From Mycobacterium haemophilum DSM 44634 (GTDB taxonomy: Bacteria; Actinomycetota; Actinomycetes; Mycobacteriales; Mycobacteriaceae): DNA of 64,000 nucleotides. The notes below the pieces were generated by a model that worked only from the letters and a program-made list of their open reading frames with translations, did not search any database and was not told the origin of the DNA. Shown in pieces: positions 43,780 to 52,871 of the stretch; position 1 is the first letter of the stretch, and the number at the start of each line of letters is the position of its first letter. Both the position numbers and the translations under genes were made by a program. Where the stretch lies: positions 1,782,687 through 1,846,686 of the forward strand of contig NZ_CP011883.2 in the NCBI RefSeq assembly GCF_000340435.2, written 5' to 3'.

Positions 43780-45160
43780 CCAATAACACTGGGATGTTCA
43801 ACGATCGACTGCTTGCGCTGTCGGCATCGGCGACGCTGATGATGCAAAGATTGCCGCTGTGTACAGTTGTACACGAGTATAATAGGTCGAAGGGTGACAC
43901 ACCCGAGCTGCCGCGGTCCATAATGCGAAATACGCTACGGTCACCCGCCGGGGTTTTGGGACTTCACCTGGGTCCGCGATCGCGGTGAGATGGCAAGGGG
44001 AACGTGCAGCTCAGGACCAAAATTTCTGCCAACAAGACGGCGAGGGCGGCATCGCCGGTGTTGGCGGCGCAGGCGGCCTCGGTTTCAATGATGGTCGACC
44101 CAGCGGGGCGGGCGTCGACAGCCGAGTTCGGTTAACACCGACCAAATTGCTCCCTGTGAGCGAGTGGGGCAGCTGGAGCTGGCGGTGCGATCATCCAATG
44201 CCCTTGCGGGAAAGCGCAATACCCATTTGGCAGCGGCCCCACGCCCGCGCACGCCGACGGTCCCAATTGCCCTTCCGGCGGATGGCAATGAATGCCCCAA
44301 AGTGAGGACTCCTAGCGTATTTTCGGGATTATCCACTTTGCTGAACCGCGAGGGTGAGGAAGTTGATGCCTTCGGTGGGCAGGCGCAGCGATTTCGCCCG
44401 GTCGCGGCAACCGAAAGCTTCCGCGTCGAATCCGAACGTTGACACGCCTCGCCAGTAATCTAAATTTGGCCTGGCTCAACGTATTCCGGGATGAGCTAAG
44501 AATCAATGCTATGACTGCAAGTGAGCTCACCGGGTCGCCCAACGTGCACAATCGGCGCGCTGAGTTCAACCGGATTTCATCGGTTAGCCACAGGTCGACA
44601 TATGCAACACTGCAGTAGGTGGCCCTGCGGCATTGCTGTTCTCACGCCCGCCGCACCCATGCCGTTGGCAGCTGCGCCGGAGCAACCGAATCAGCCTCGC
44701 CCCCAACCTCGGGGCGCATCAGCGCCCGGCGGTACTTGAGATCCTTCAGCGTTTGCCCGCCAAGCGGCAGCCAGGCAGTTGCGCGCACGGAAACCGCTAT
44801 GCAGGCTGCTGGATTTGTTCAGTGCCGCAAATCCCGAAACGAAGACGTCGAGCGGCCGCGCCGACAAGCCGGGCGACACGCGCGACACGTCACACGAAAA
44901 TGCGTGATCCGTCGCACGTGGCGCAGGCCGACGGTCCTCGCCATCCACAGGCGGCACCGCGCCGTCCGGCGTGGCGCTGGCTCACAACAGAAAACCGCTG
45001 GTAGGCGGCATGATCAGGGGTGCGGGAACGAACATCTTGACCCCGACACACCGACGTTTTCGGTCGCTCTCAACGATGCTCGGCGGACCGCTAAAGCGGT
45101 GTCAGGCGACCGGACCGAGCTGGGCTCATGCTGGACAAATGTTAGCGAAACCAGGGGGTC
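43780..45160. other. About 1.4 kb without an intact gene
   Basis: No frame on either strand has convincing coding character. Near 44035-44100 the plus strand reads DGEGGIAGVGGAGGLGFNDG, which resembles a short PE_PGRS repeat fragment. Elsewhere only short shadow frames exist. It separates the PE/PPE array from mihF and looks like decayed accessory DNA. Confidence 0.5.
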
Positions 45161-45266
45161 GGGTTAGATTTCGTCAGGAGGCGTGAGTACGGTCGTCTCC
45201 GCTGGCTGGAGTACCCCGGCTGAGACAAACAACGATCGATTGCCATTGATGAGAGACGGAGGAATC

Positions 45267-45584
45267 GTGGCCCTTCCCCAGTTGACCGACGAGCAGCGCG
45301 CGGCCGCGTTGGAGAAGGCTGCTGCCGCACGTCGAGCACGAGCAGAGCTCAAGGATCGGCTCAAGCGCGGCGGCACCAACCTCACGCAGGTGCTGAAGGA
45401 TGCTGAGAGTGATGAAGTCTTGGGCAAGATGAAGGTGTCTGCGCTACTGGAGGCATTGCCGAAGGTGGGCAAGGTCAAAGCGCAGGAGATCATGACCGAG
45501 CTGGAAATCGCGCCGACCCGCCGGCTACGCGGCCTCGGCGAGCGTCAGCGCAAGGCACTGCTGGAAAAGTTCGGCTCTGCCTAG
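45267..45584 (+). CDS. mihF: Mycobacterial integration host factor
   Basis: This 105-residue nucleoid-associated protein binds and bends DNA and is essential in mycobacteria. It is unrelated to the proteobacterial IHF heterodimer. GTG 45267 gives MALPQLTDEQRAAALEKAAA, the established N-terminus, preceded by GAGACGGAGGAATC. LKDRLKRGGTNLTQVLKDAE, LEALPKVGKVKAQEIMTELE (helix-two-turns-helix) and RRLRGLGERQRKALLEKFGS follow. The frame extends upstream to 45183 without similarity. Confidence 0.96.
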   Translation: MALPQLTDEQRAAALEKAAAARRARAELKDRLKRGGTNLTQVLKDAESDEVLGKMKVSALLEALPKVGKVKAQEIMTELEIAPTRRLRGLGERQRKALLEKFGSA

Positions 45585-45735
45585 CCCGGCCGACGATGCA
45601 GGCCGGAAGGCCTGAGGAGAAGGCGGGCAATCCGGCTCAGCCCGGCCGACGATGCAGGCCGGAAGGCCTGAGGAGAAGGCGGGCAATCCAGCCGCGCCGG
45701 CCGACGATGCAGGCCGGAAGGCCTGTGGGGGCGCC
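45584..45735 (+). repeat. ~56-bp tandem repeat between mihF and gmk
   Basis: Copies start near 45584, 45640 and 45695. Each begins GCCCGGCCGACGATGCAGGC, continues CGGAAGGCCTGAGGAGAAGG and ends CGGGCAATCC. The third copy is cut off after CGGAAGGCCTG. AGGCC-GGA-AGGCCT gives a small palindrome. The GACGATGCAG and GAGGAGAAGG parts recall the MIRU consensus. The repeat number is likely variable between strains. Confidence 0.88.
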
Positions 45736-45750
45736 GACGCAGGAGCGCCA

Positions 45751-46377
45751 GTGAGCGCGCGCGGGGGACCGGACGCTGAGCACGGGGCATGTAGCGAGCG
45801 AACGGATAAGGGACGTGTGGTCGTGCTGTCCGGTCCCTCGGCGGTCGGCAAGTCAACGGTGGTCAGGTGTTTGCGCGAGCGGATCCCGGACCTGCATTTC
45901 AGTGTGTCGGCCACGACGCGAGAGCCGAGGCCGGGTGAGGTTGACGGTGTCGACTACCACTTCGTCAGCCCCGCCCGATTCCAGCAGCTGATCGACCAGG
46001 GCGCATTGCTGGAATGGGCCGAGATCCACGGGGGGCTGCACCGCTCGGGCACACTGGCCGAGCCGGTGCGGGCCGCCGCTGCGGCCGGTCTTCCGGTGCT
46101 TATCGAGGTCGACCTGGCTGGTGCCAGGGCGGTCAAGAAGGCGATGCCTGAGGCCATCGCCGTGTTTCTAGCACCGCCTAGCTGGGAGGATCTGGAAGCC
46201 AGGCTGGCTGGCCGCGGCACCGAAACACCCGAGGTCATTCGGCGTCGGCTCGAGACCGCGCGTATCGAATTGGCGGCACAAGACGACTTCGACGAGGTCG
46301 TGGTCAACCGTCGATTGGAGTCTGCGTGCGCCGAATTGGTATCCTTGCTGGTGGGAACCGCGTCGGGCTCGGCATGA
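45751..46377 (+). CDS. gmk: Guanylate kinase
   Basis: Guanylate kinase converts GMP to GDP. GTG 45751 gives 208 residues, equal to M. tuberculosis Gmk. The frame is open further upstream through the tandem repeat, but this start is preferred on length. Motifs are VVVLSGPSAVGKSTVVRCLR (P-loop), FSVSATTREPRPGEVDGVDY (GMP binding), EWAEIHGGLHRSG and VLIEVDLAGARAVKK. It lies in the mihF-gmk-rpoZ-coaBC-metK order typical of actinobacteria. Confidence 0.96.
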   Translation: MSARGGPDAEHGACSERTDKGRVVVLSGPSAVGKSTVVRCLRERIPDLHFSVSATTREPRPGEVDGVDYHFVSPARFQQLIDQGALLEWAEIHGGLHRSGTLAEPVRAAAAAGLPVLIEVDLAGARAVKKAMPEAIAVFLAPPSWEDLEARLAGRGTETPEVIRRRLETARIELAAQDDFDEVVVNRRLESACAELVSLLVGTASGSA

Positions 46378-46457
46378 GCCACCCACCCAACCGGACCTAG
46401 CACCGAATTTCTTAACCGCATTCAGCACCGCTCTATCCCGCCAGGAGATTGTCTTAC

Positions 46458-46790
46458 GTGAGTATTTCGCAGTCCGGCGCGTCTCTGGGCGCCGTCACCG
46501 CCGTGGATCAGTTCGATCCAGCGTCAGGTGGGCAAGGCGCCTACGACACCCCGCTGGGCATCACCAACCCGCCCATTGACGAGTTGCTGGATCGTGTTTC
46601 GAGCAAATACGCCCTGGTGATCTACGCGGCCAAGCGGGCGCGCCAGATCAACGACTACTACAACCAGCTCGGCGAGGGCATCCTCGAATACGTGGGCCCG
46701 CTGGTGGAGCCTGGGCTGCAGGAGAAGCCGTTGTCCATCGCGATGCGCGAGATCCACGCCGATCTGCTCGAACACACCGAGGGCGAGTAA
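46458..46790 (+). CDS. rpoZ: RNA polymerase omega subunit
   Basis: The 110-residue omega subunit assists RNA polymerase assembly. GTG 46458 gives MSISQSGASLGAVTAVDQFD, as in M. tuberculosis. NPPIDELLDRVSSKYALVIY and AAKRARQINDYYNQL contain the conserved helix. EKPLSIAMREIHADLLEHTE is the tail. GCCAGGAGATTGTCTTAC precedes the start. coaBC begins 16 bases after the stop. Confidence 0.96.
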   Translation: MSISQSGASLGAVTAVDQFDPASGGQGAYDTPLGITNPPIDELLDRVSSKYALVIYAAKRARQINDYYNQLGEGILEYVGPLVEPGLQEKPLSIAMREIHADLLEHTEGE

Positions 46791-46806
46791 CAGGGCAGGG
46801 CCGGAG

Positions 46807-48069
46807 GTGATGGACCGCAAGCGGGTCGTTGTCGGCGTCTCCGGGGGCATCGCCGCGTATAAGGCGTGCACGGTGGTTCGTCAGCTCGCTGAGGCCGGTC
46901 ACGAGGTGCGGGTCATCCCGACCGAGTCGGCGTTGCGCTTCGTCGGGGCTGCCACCTTCGAGGCGCTCTCCGGCCAACCGGTGCACACCGGCGTATTCGA
47001 CGACGTTCCGGCGGTGCCGCACGTGCACCTCGGCAAGCAGGCCGACCTGGTGGTGGTGGCGCCGGCCACCGCCGACCTGTTGGCCCGCGCAGTTCACGGC
47101 CGCGCCGACGATCTGTTGACCGCGACCCTGCTCACCGCGCGGTGTCCGATCCTGTTCGCGCCGGCGATGCACACCGAGATGTGGTTGCATCCGGCCACCG
47201 TCGACAACGTGGCCACGCTGCGTCGCCGCGGCGCGGTTGTGCTGGAACCCGCGTCCGGGCGCCTCACCGGTGCCGATAGCGGGGCGGGACGCCTGCCCGA
47301 GGCGGAAGAGATCACCACCCTTGCCCAGTTGCTGCTGGAGCGGCACGACGCTTTGCCCTATGACCTCGCGGGCCGCAAACTGCTGGTGACCGCCGGTGGC
47401 ACCCGCGAGCCGATCGATCCGGTGCGCTTCATTGGGAACCGCAGCTCCGGTAAGCAGGGCTATGCCGTCGCACGGGTCGCCGCTCAGCGCGGCGCCGAAG
47501 TCACGTTGATCGCCGGGCACACCGCGGGGTTGATCGACCCTGCTGGGGTCGACGTGGTGCATGTCAGCTCGGCGCAGCAGCTCGGGGACGCCGTTTCCAA
47601 GCACGCTCCCGACGCGGATGTGTTGGTGATGGCGGCGGCCGTGGCTGACTTCCGGCCCGCCCAAGTCGCCACCGCCAAGATCAAAAAAGGCCCCGATGAC
47701 CAGGACGAGCCGCTGATCGAGCTGGTGCGCAACGAGGACGTGTTGGCCGGCGCGGTGCGGGCCCGTGCGCACGGGCAGCTGCCCAACATGCGGGCCATTG
47801 TGGGATTCGCCGCCGAGACCGGCGACGCCAACGGCGACGTGCTGTTTCATGCTCGAGCTAAGCTGCGGCGCAAGGGCTGTGACCTTTTGGTCGTGAACGC
47901 TGTGGGCGACGGCAGGGCCTTTGAGGTGGACAATAACGACGGCTGGCTGCTGGCGTCCGACGGTACCGAGTTGGCGCTACAGCACGGCTCCAAGACGCTG
48001 ATGGCCAGTCGTATCGTTGATGGGATCGTCACCTTCCTGCACGGCCTTCCCGATCTGCGAGACGGGTGA
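46807..48069 (+). CDS. coaBC: Bifunctional phosphopantothenoylcysteine decarboxylase/synthetase
   Basis: CoaBC (Dfp) carries out two consecutive steps of coenzyme A synthesis. The N-terminal FMN-dependent CoaC half has VVVGVSGGIAAYKACTVVRQ and PAMHTEMWLHPATVDNVATL. The C-terminal CTP-dependent CoaB half starts near residue 190 with LLVTAGGTREPIDPVRFIGN, then RSSGKQGYAVARVAA, MAAAVADFRP and AKIKKGP. It has 420 residues from GTG 46807; ATG 46810 is an alternative. Confidence 0.96.
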   Translation: MMDRKRVVVGVSGGIAAYKACTVVRQLAEAGHEVRVIPTESALRFVGAATFEALSGQPVHTGVFDDVPAVPHVHLGKQADLVVVAPATADLLARAVHGRADDLLTATLLTARCPILFAPAMHTEMWLHPATVDNVATLRRRGAVVLEPASGRLTGADSGAGRLPEAEEITTLAQLLLERHDALPYDLAGRKLLVTAGGTREPIDPVRFIGNRSSGKQGYAVARVAAQRGAEVTLIAGHTAGLIDPAGVDVVHVSSAQQLGDAVSKHAPDADVLVMAAAVADFRPAQVATAKIKKGPDDQDEPLIELVRNEDVLAGAVRARAHGQLPNMRAIVGFAAETGDANGDVLFHARAKLRRKGCDLLVVNAVGDGRAFEVDNNDGWLLASDGTELALQHGSKTLMASRIVDGIVTFLHGLPDLRDG

Positions 48070-48189
48070 CGGCTCGGGTTCTGTAGGGCTCCTGGACAAA
48101 TGCTGGACGATCCCTTGTTCGGGTGGACGTACTGAGACTGATGCCAGAGGATATAATTCGGCTAGCTAATTATTGAAAGGAAGCAGATA

Positions 48190-49401
48190 GTGAGTGAGAA
48201 GGGTCGGCTGTTCACCAGTGAGTCGGTGACCGAGGGACATCCCGACAAGATCTGTGACGCGATCAGCGACTCGATCCTGGACGCACTTTTGGCGGAGGAT
48301 CCCCGCTCACGTGTCGCGGTCGAGACGTTGGTCACCACCGGGCAGGTGCACGTGGTGGGTGAAGTGACGACGTCGGCCAAGACGGCGTTCGCTGATATCA
48401 GTAATACGGTCCGCGAGCGCATCCTCGAGATCGGCTACGACTCGTCGGACAAGGGCTTCGATGGGGCGTCGTGCGGGGTCAACATCGGCATCGGCGCTCA
48501 GTCGCCTGACATTGCCCAAGGCGTCGACACCGCCCATGAGGCACGCGTCGAGGGCGCGGCGGATCCGCTGGATGCCCAGGGCGCCGGCGACCAGGGCCTG
48601 ATGTTCGGCTACGCGATCAACGACACCCCGGAACTGATGCCGCTACCCATCGCGCTGGCCCACCGGCTGTCCCGACGGCTGACCGAGGTACGCAAGAACG
48701 GCGTGCTGCCCTACCTGCGTCCCGACGGCAAGACTCAGGTCACCATCGCCTACGAGGACAATGTCCCAGTCCGCTTGGACACGGTGGTCATCTCCACGCA
48801 GCATGCCGCCGATATCGACCTGGACGCCACGCTGTCTCCCGATATCCGGGAGAAGGTGCTCAACACCGTTCTCGACGACCTGTCCCATGACACGTTGGAT
48901 GCATCGTCGGTGCGTGTGCTGGTGAACCCAACCGGCAAGTTCGTGCTCGGTGGGCCGATGGGCGATGCGGGGCTGACCGGTCGCAAGATCATCGTCGACA
49001 CCTACGGTGGCTGGGCGCGCCACGGCGGCGGCGCCTTCTCCGGCAAGGATCCGTCCAAGGTGGACCGGTCGGCGGCCTACGCCATGCGCTGGGTGGCTAA
49101 GAACATCGTCGCTGCCGGGCTGGCGCAGCGGGTCGAGGTGCAGGTGGCCTACGCCATCGGCAAAGCCGCCCCGGTCGGCTTGTTCGTCGAGACCTTTGGC
49201 ACCGAGACGGTCGACCCGGTCAAGATCGAGAAAGCCATCGGCGAGGTGTTCGATCTGCGCCCCGGCGCGATCATCCGCGACCTGCACCTGCTGCGCCCGA
49301 TCTACGCGCAGACCGCCGCCTATGGGCATTTCGGCCGCACCGACGTCGAACTGCCGTGGGAGCAGCTCAACAAGGTTGACGACCTCAAGCGCGCTATCTA
49401 G
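48190..49401 (+). CDS. metK: S-adenosylmethionine synthetase
   Basis: MetK makes S-adenosylmethionine from ATP and methionine. It has 403 residues, equal to the M. tuberculosis protein. LFTSESVTEGHPDKICDAIS is the ATP/Met site, GAGDQGLMFGYA the central loop, and IVDTYGGWARHGGGAFSGKD the P-loop-like motif. The start is GTG after AAAGGAAGCAGATA. The stop shares CTAG with the stop of the convergent PNPOx-like gene. The 120-base leader has no riboswitch I can recognise. Confidence 0.97.
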   Translation: MSEKGRLFTSESVTEGHPDKICDAISDSILDALLAEDPRSRVAVETLVTTGQVHVVGEVTTSAKTAFADISNTVRERILEIGYDSSDKGFDGASCGVNIGIGAQSPDIAQGVDTAHEARVEGAADPLDAQGAGDQGLMFGYAINDTPELMPLPIALAHRLSRRLTEVRKNGVLPYLRPDGKTQVTIAYEDNVPVRLDTVVISTQHAADIDLDATLSPDIREKVLNTVLDDLSHDTLDASSVRVLVNPTGKFVLGGPMGDAGLTGRKIIVDTYGGWARHGGGAFSGKDPSKVDRSAAYAMRWVAKNIVAAGLAQRVEVQVAYAIGKAAPVGLFVETFGTETVDPVKIEKAIGEVFDLRPGAIIRDLHLLRPIYAQTAAYGHFGRTDVELPWEQLNKVDDLKRAI

Positions 49402-49961
49402 CCGGGTAGCGGATGGTCGGGCTCGAGCGCGGGCAGGCCATCGATGCTGTGTCGATTGCGATCGATGATGTGAGCGAACTTCTCGTCGGTGGCAGTGCGG
49501 TGTGCCGCATCTAGCACTGGCCGTTCATCGATGAGTTCGTAATATGGCACCGCGTATCCGCAGGCGTCGGCGATGCGTTCCACATCAATGATGATGGCGC
49601 ACCGCACGCCCGGATGCAGAGGACCGAAATGTGTTCGCAGATTGTCGAATTCGACGTCGTCTGGTCGCACGACGCGGCCGGTGCCGAATAGCCGCAAGAT
49701 CCGCGAGTTGCGGGTGAACGAGCAGAACATGATGGTGATCCGGCCATTGTCACGTAAGTGGGCGATGGTTTCAGCACCGCTTCCGAACAGATCGAGATAG
49801 CCGACGGTGTGGTCGTCTAGCACCGCGAACGTGTCACGGTATCCTTTGGGGGAGAGGTTGACTCGGCCTCCTTGGGAGGGCGCAGTCGCTACGAAAAACA
49901 TGGCCTGTTTGCCGATGAACTCTCGTAGCGACGGGTCAAGGCGCGAAAACTCCTTCCCCAC
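49398..49961 (-). CDS. Pyridoxamine 5'-phosphate oxidase-like (split beta-barrel) protein
   Basis: This 187-residue protein has a PNPOx-like split-barrel fold. FIGKQAMFFVATAPSQGGRV and NLSPKGYRDTFAVLDDHTVG are the N-terminal strands with the usual phosphate or flavin contact. GSGAETIAHLRDNGRITIMF and LRLFGTGRVV complete the core. Members bind FMN, F420 or haem and act on diverse substrates; the cofactor here is not determined. In H37Rv this site between metK and lipH carries other genes (Rv1393c-Rv1398c). Confidence 0.88.
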   Translation of the reverse strand: MGKEFSRLDPSLREFIGKQAMFFVATAPSQGGRVNLSPKGYRDTFAVLDDHTVGYLDLFGSGAETIAHLRDNGRITIMFCSFTRNSRILRLFGTGRVVRPDDVEFDNLRTHFGPLHPGVRCAIIIDVERIADACGYAVPYYELIDERPVLDAAHRTATDEKFAHIIDRNRHSIDGLPALEPDHPLPG

Positions 49962-50007
49962 GGAGAATCTCCTTCCAGCACATCATCAGCGAACCAGTGA
50001 CGTCAGC

Positions 50008-50991
50008 CTACTGGGGCGAGGAGTGCAGCGCCTTCCGCAGCGCTGCCAGCCCCCGGTTCATCGCCTTGGCGGCGGCGGGCACTACCAGTGCGAAGCTGAT
50101 GTAGCCGTGCACCATGGTCGGCTCGTGGCGCAACTCTGCTGGCACCCCGGCCGAGTTGAGGAGGTCGGCGTACCGAGCTCCGTCGTCTCGCACTGGGTCA
50201 TGTTCGGCGACGCCGATGAAGGCAGGAGGCAGACCGGATAGGTCAGCGGCATTGGCTGGGGCGAGGGTGGCAGGCAGCGTCGTGTGGTCGCTGATGTCGA
50301 GGCCGGGAATGTACCAGGTCAGAAACGCTTCAATGACGTTGCGGTCCAGGATTGGTGCATCGGCATTCTGGGTGAAAGACGGCAGCGACAGGTCGGCGGT
50401 GGTCGACGGGTACCACAACAATTGGAAAACCACGTTCGGTCCGCCACTATCACGATTGTCGCGGGCCAGCTGTGTCATGACCGCTGCGATGTTGCCGCCC
50501 GCGGAATCCCCAGCGACGGCGATCCGGCGTGGGTCACCGCCTAGCTCGGCGCTATGCTCGGCTACCCACCGCAATGCCGCCCAGCTGTCCTCAATTCCGG
50601 CCGGGAACGGATGCTCCGGGGCCAGTCGGTAGCCGACGGACACCACAATTGCGTCCGCGCCGACGGCGTGCGCGCGGGCGATCGCGTCGTGGGTATCCAG
50701 GCTCCCGATAGACCAGCCGCCGCCGTGGTAGAAAACGACGATGGGCCAGCCGTCATTGGTGCTAGTGGGCGGCCAGTAGATCCGAACCGGGATGTCGGTC
50801 CGTTCGCCATATCCGACGGTCCGATCCTCGATCCGCAGGTCGGGAAGCATCTCCGGGGGTGCCTTGAGCTGCTCGAGTTTTCCGCGTGCGACCTCGATGC
50901 CGTCGGCGACGCTGAAGGTCAGCGGGAATACGTCGAGCAGCGCCTTGAGCGTCGGATCGATATCTGGCCGGGCGGTCGTGGGCTCCGTCAT
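50008..50991 (-). CDS. lipH: HSL-family carboxylesterase/lipase LipH
   Basis: This 327-residue alpha/beta hydrolase of the hormone-sensitive lipase family is LipH-like (Rv1399c). The oxyanion motif is VFYHGGGWSIGSLDTHD. The nucleophile is Ser in VAGDSAGGNIAAVMTQLARD, Asp is in EHDPVRDDGARYADLL, and His is in EPTMVHGYISFALVVP. It hydrolyses short-chain esters, probably in the cytoplasm as no signal peptide is seen. It lies downstream of lipI on the same strand, separated by a dispersed repeat. Confidence 0.93.
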   Translation of the reverse strand: MTEPTTARPDIDPTLKALLDVFPLTFSVADGIEVARGKLEQLKAPPEMLPDLRIEDRTVGYGERTDIPVRIYWPPTSTNDGWPIVVFYHGGGWSIGSLDTHDAIARAHAVGADAIVVSVGYRLAPEHPFPAGIEDSWAALRWVAEHSAELGGDPRRIAVAGDSAGGNIAAVMTQLARDNRDSGGPNVVFQLLWYPSTTADLSLPSFTQNADAPILDRNVIEAFLTWYIPGLDISDHTTLPATLAPANAADLSGLPPAFIGVAEHDPVRDDGARYADLLNSAGVPAELRHEPTMVHGYISFALVVPAAAKAMNRGLAALRKALHSSPQ

Positions 50992-51025
50992 CGGCCTACC
51001 CTACGCACCGCCGGCGCTAGTTTCT

Positions 51026-51072
51026 TTGGTGGCGACCCGCTGCGCCCGGCTGCGCCGCGCTTGCGATCGCCA
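51026..51072. repeat. Dispersed intergenic repeat between lipH and lipI
   Basis: GTGGCGACCCGCTGCGCCCG followed by GCTGCGCCGCGCTTGCGATC and GCCAC begins and ends with GTGGCGA/TCGCCAC-type arms. The reverse complement closely matches the repeat middle at 10710-10755 in aroK. GC-rich arms could form a hairpin in the lipI-lipH transcript. Confidence 0.75.
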
Positions 51073-52065
51073 CTAGTGCAACGCTGCCCGCAACGCGGCT
51101 AGCCCACGATCTAGCGCGGCGGTGGCCGCGGGCACCACACCGGCGTAGCCGAGGTAGCCGTGCACCATCGTCTCGGCGTTGTGCACCTCGACGGGAACTC
51201 CGGCGGCTGCCAGCAATTCGCCGTACCGTATCCCGTCGTCGCGCAGCGGGTCGTAACCGGCGACGCCGATGTAGGCAGCTGGCAGATCGGCGAGGTTCTC
51301 GGCCCGCCCCGGCGCCATGTCAGCTGGCGGGTTGGACAAGTCGATTTCGCCTGCGTACCAACGGGAGAACGCGGCGATCGCCTCGACGTCGAGAATCGGC
51401 GCGGTGGCGTTCTCCTGGAACGACGGCAGTGACTGGTCCCACAGCGTGGAGGGATACCACAACAGCTGGAACGCCAGCGGAGGCCCGCCACGATAGGCGC
51501 CACGATAGGCATTGTCGCGGGCGCATTGCGCGATCACCGCGGCGATGGTTCCACCCGCTGAGTCCCCGGCGACGGCCATCCGGGCTGTGTCGCCACCGAT
51601 CTCGGGGCCGTGTTCGGCGACCCATAATGTTGCAGCCCAGGCGTCTTCGATGGCAGCCGGGTAGGGGTGCTCGGGTGCCAACCGGTACTCGACGGACACC
51701 ACGATCGCGTCGGCGCCCACGGCGTGCAAGCGGGAGGACCCGTCGTGGGTGTCGAGGTCGCCCATGACGAAGCCGCCGCCGTGGAAATACAGCACGACGG
51801 GTGGTCGGTAGCTTCCTGTGCTGCGACCGGGATTGGTTGGTGGCCAATAAATCCGGATGCCGACCGGGCCTGCTGGACCGGGAATGGCCCGGTCCTCGAC
51901 GCGCAGTTCGGGGTGCACCATGCGGCGCGGCAGGTCACGCAACCGCTGTCGGACCGCCTCGATCCCATCGCCGGCGGATAGCCGGAACGGAACCGCATCC
52001 AGTACCTTCAGCAGGATGGGGTCGATACCAGGTTTCTCGTCGGCTGTGCTGTCCAAGCTGGGCAT
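51073..52065 (-). CDS. lipI: HSL-family carboxylesterase/lipase LipI
   Basis: This 330-residue paralogue of LipH corresponds to Rv1400c. VVLYFHGGGFVMGDLDTHDG is the oxyanion region, AVAGDSAGGTIAAVIAQCAR the nucleophile elbow, GYDPLRDDGIRYGELLAAAG carries the Asp, and ETMVHGYLGYAGVVP the His. The start ATG (52065-52063) sits in a CATG shared with the start of the divergent YhhN gene. This leaves no room for a separate promoter between these two codons, so one start is probably misplaced or the transcripts overlap. Confidence 0.93.
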   Translation of the reverse strand: MPSLDSTADEKPGIDPILLKVLDAVPFRLSAGDGIEAVRQRLRDLPRRMVHPELRVEDRAIPGPAGPVGIRIYWPPTNPGRSTGSYRPPVVLYFHGGGFVMGDLDTHDGSSRLHAVGADAIVVSVEYRLAPEHPYPAAIEDAWAATLWVAEHGPEIGGDTARMAVAGDSAGGTIAAVIAQCARDNAYRGAYRGGPPLAFQLLWYPSTLWDQSLPSFQENATAPILDVEAIAAFSRWYAGEIDLSNPPADMAPGRAENLADLPAAYIGVAGYDPLRDDGIRYGELLAAAGVPVEVHNAETMVHGYLGYAGVVPAATAALDRGLAALRAALH

Positions 52066-52786
52066 GGAGGTACCGTACGCACCCCGGCTGGTGGCCGGCG
52101 GTTGGGTGGTGGCCAGCTGGGCGGGTCTCGCCTACGGCGTGTATTTGACAGTGATCGCGTTACGCTCCCCGCCCGGGACCGCGCTGACCGGGCACTGGAT
52201 TCTGCAGCCGCCGTTCAAGGCATTGATGGCGGTGCTGTTGGCGGTCGCTGCGGGGGCACACCCGATCGTCCGCGAGCGGCTGTGGCTGATTGCCGCGCTG
52301 CTGTTGTCAGCAGCCGGCGACTGGTTGTTGGCGATCCCGTGGTGGACGGAGTCCTTCGTTTTGGGCCTGGCGGCATTCCTGTTGGCGCACCTGTGCTTCC
52401 TGGCCGCATTAGTGCCGCTGCTGGCGCCGTCCCGGACTCGCGTAGCCGGCGTGATCTTGGTGTGCCTGGCCTCGGTGGTGCTGCTGATCTGGTTCTGGCC
52501 TCACCTGGGCGCTGACAAACTGACGATTCCGGTGACGGTCTACATCGTCGTGCTGTGCGCCATGGTCTGCGCTGCGCTACTGGCGCAGCTGCCGACGATC
52601 TGGACCGCGGTGGGGGCGGTGTGTTTCGCGGTGTCGGACGCGATGATCGCCATCGGCCGGTTCATCCTGGGCAACGAGGCGCTGGCGGTGCCTATCTGGT
52701 GGTCGTATGCCGCGGCCGAGGTTCTGATCACAGCCGGGTTCTTCTTCGGTCGAGAGCGGCCGAAGAACGCGTCTGCGTCCGCCTAA
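52064..52786 (+). CDS. YhhN/TMEM86 family membrane protein (Rv1401-like)
   Basis: This membrane protein has about eight hydrophobic helices and 240 residues from ATG 52064. Family features are KALMAVLLAVAAGAHPIVRE, LLLSAAGDWLLAIPWW (conserved GD), FLLAHLCFLAALVPL, and FAVSDAMIAIGRFI with PIWWSYAAAEVLITAGFFFG. The eukaryotic homologue is a lysoplasmalogenase, but bacterial substrates are unknown. An open frame extends upstream to 51857 and overlaps lipI on the other strand. Confidence 0.85.
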   Translation: MEVPYAPRLVAGGWVVASWAGLAYGVYLTVIALRSPPGTALTGHWILQPPFKALMAVLLAVAAGAHPIVRERLWLIAALLLSAAGDWLLAIPWWTESFVLGLAAFLLAHLCFLAALVPLLAPSRTRVAGVILVCLASVVLLIWFWPHLGADKLTIPVTVYIVVLCAMVCAALLAQLPTIWTAVGAVCFAVSDAMIAIGRFILGNEALAVPIWWSYAAAEVLITAGFFFGRERPKNASASA

Positions 52787-52871
52787 GGCTAGGGGGCAGT
52801 GGTCGCGGCTACCGGGTGCAAGGCCGCCTGGCGAAACGTTGGCTGCAGCATCGCGGGTTTGCGAACTGGCG

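Noticed and set aside
48070..48189. SAM riboswitch upstream of metK
   Set aside because: The 120-base leader lacks the conserved SAM-I, SAM-II or SAM-IV core elements as far as I can read; no supported structure.
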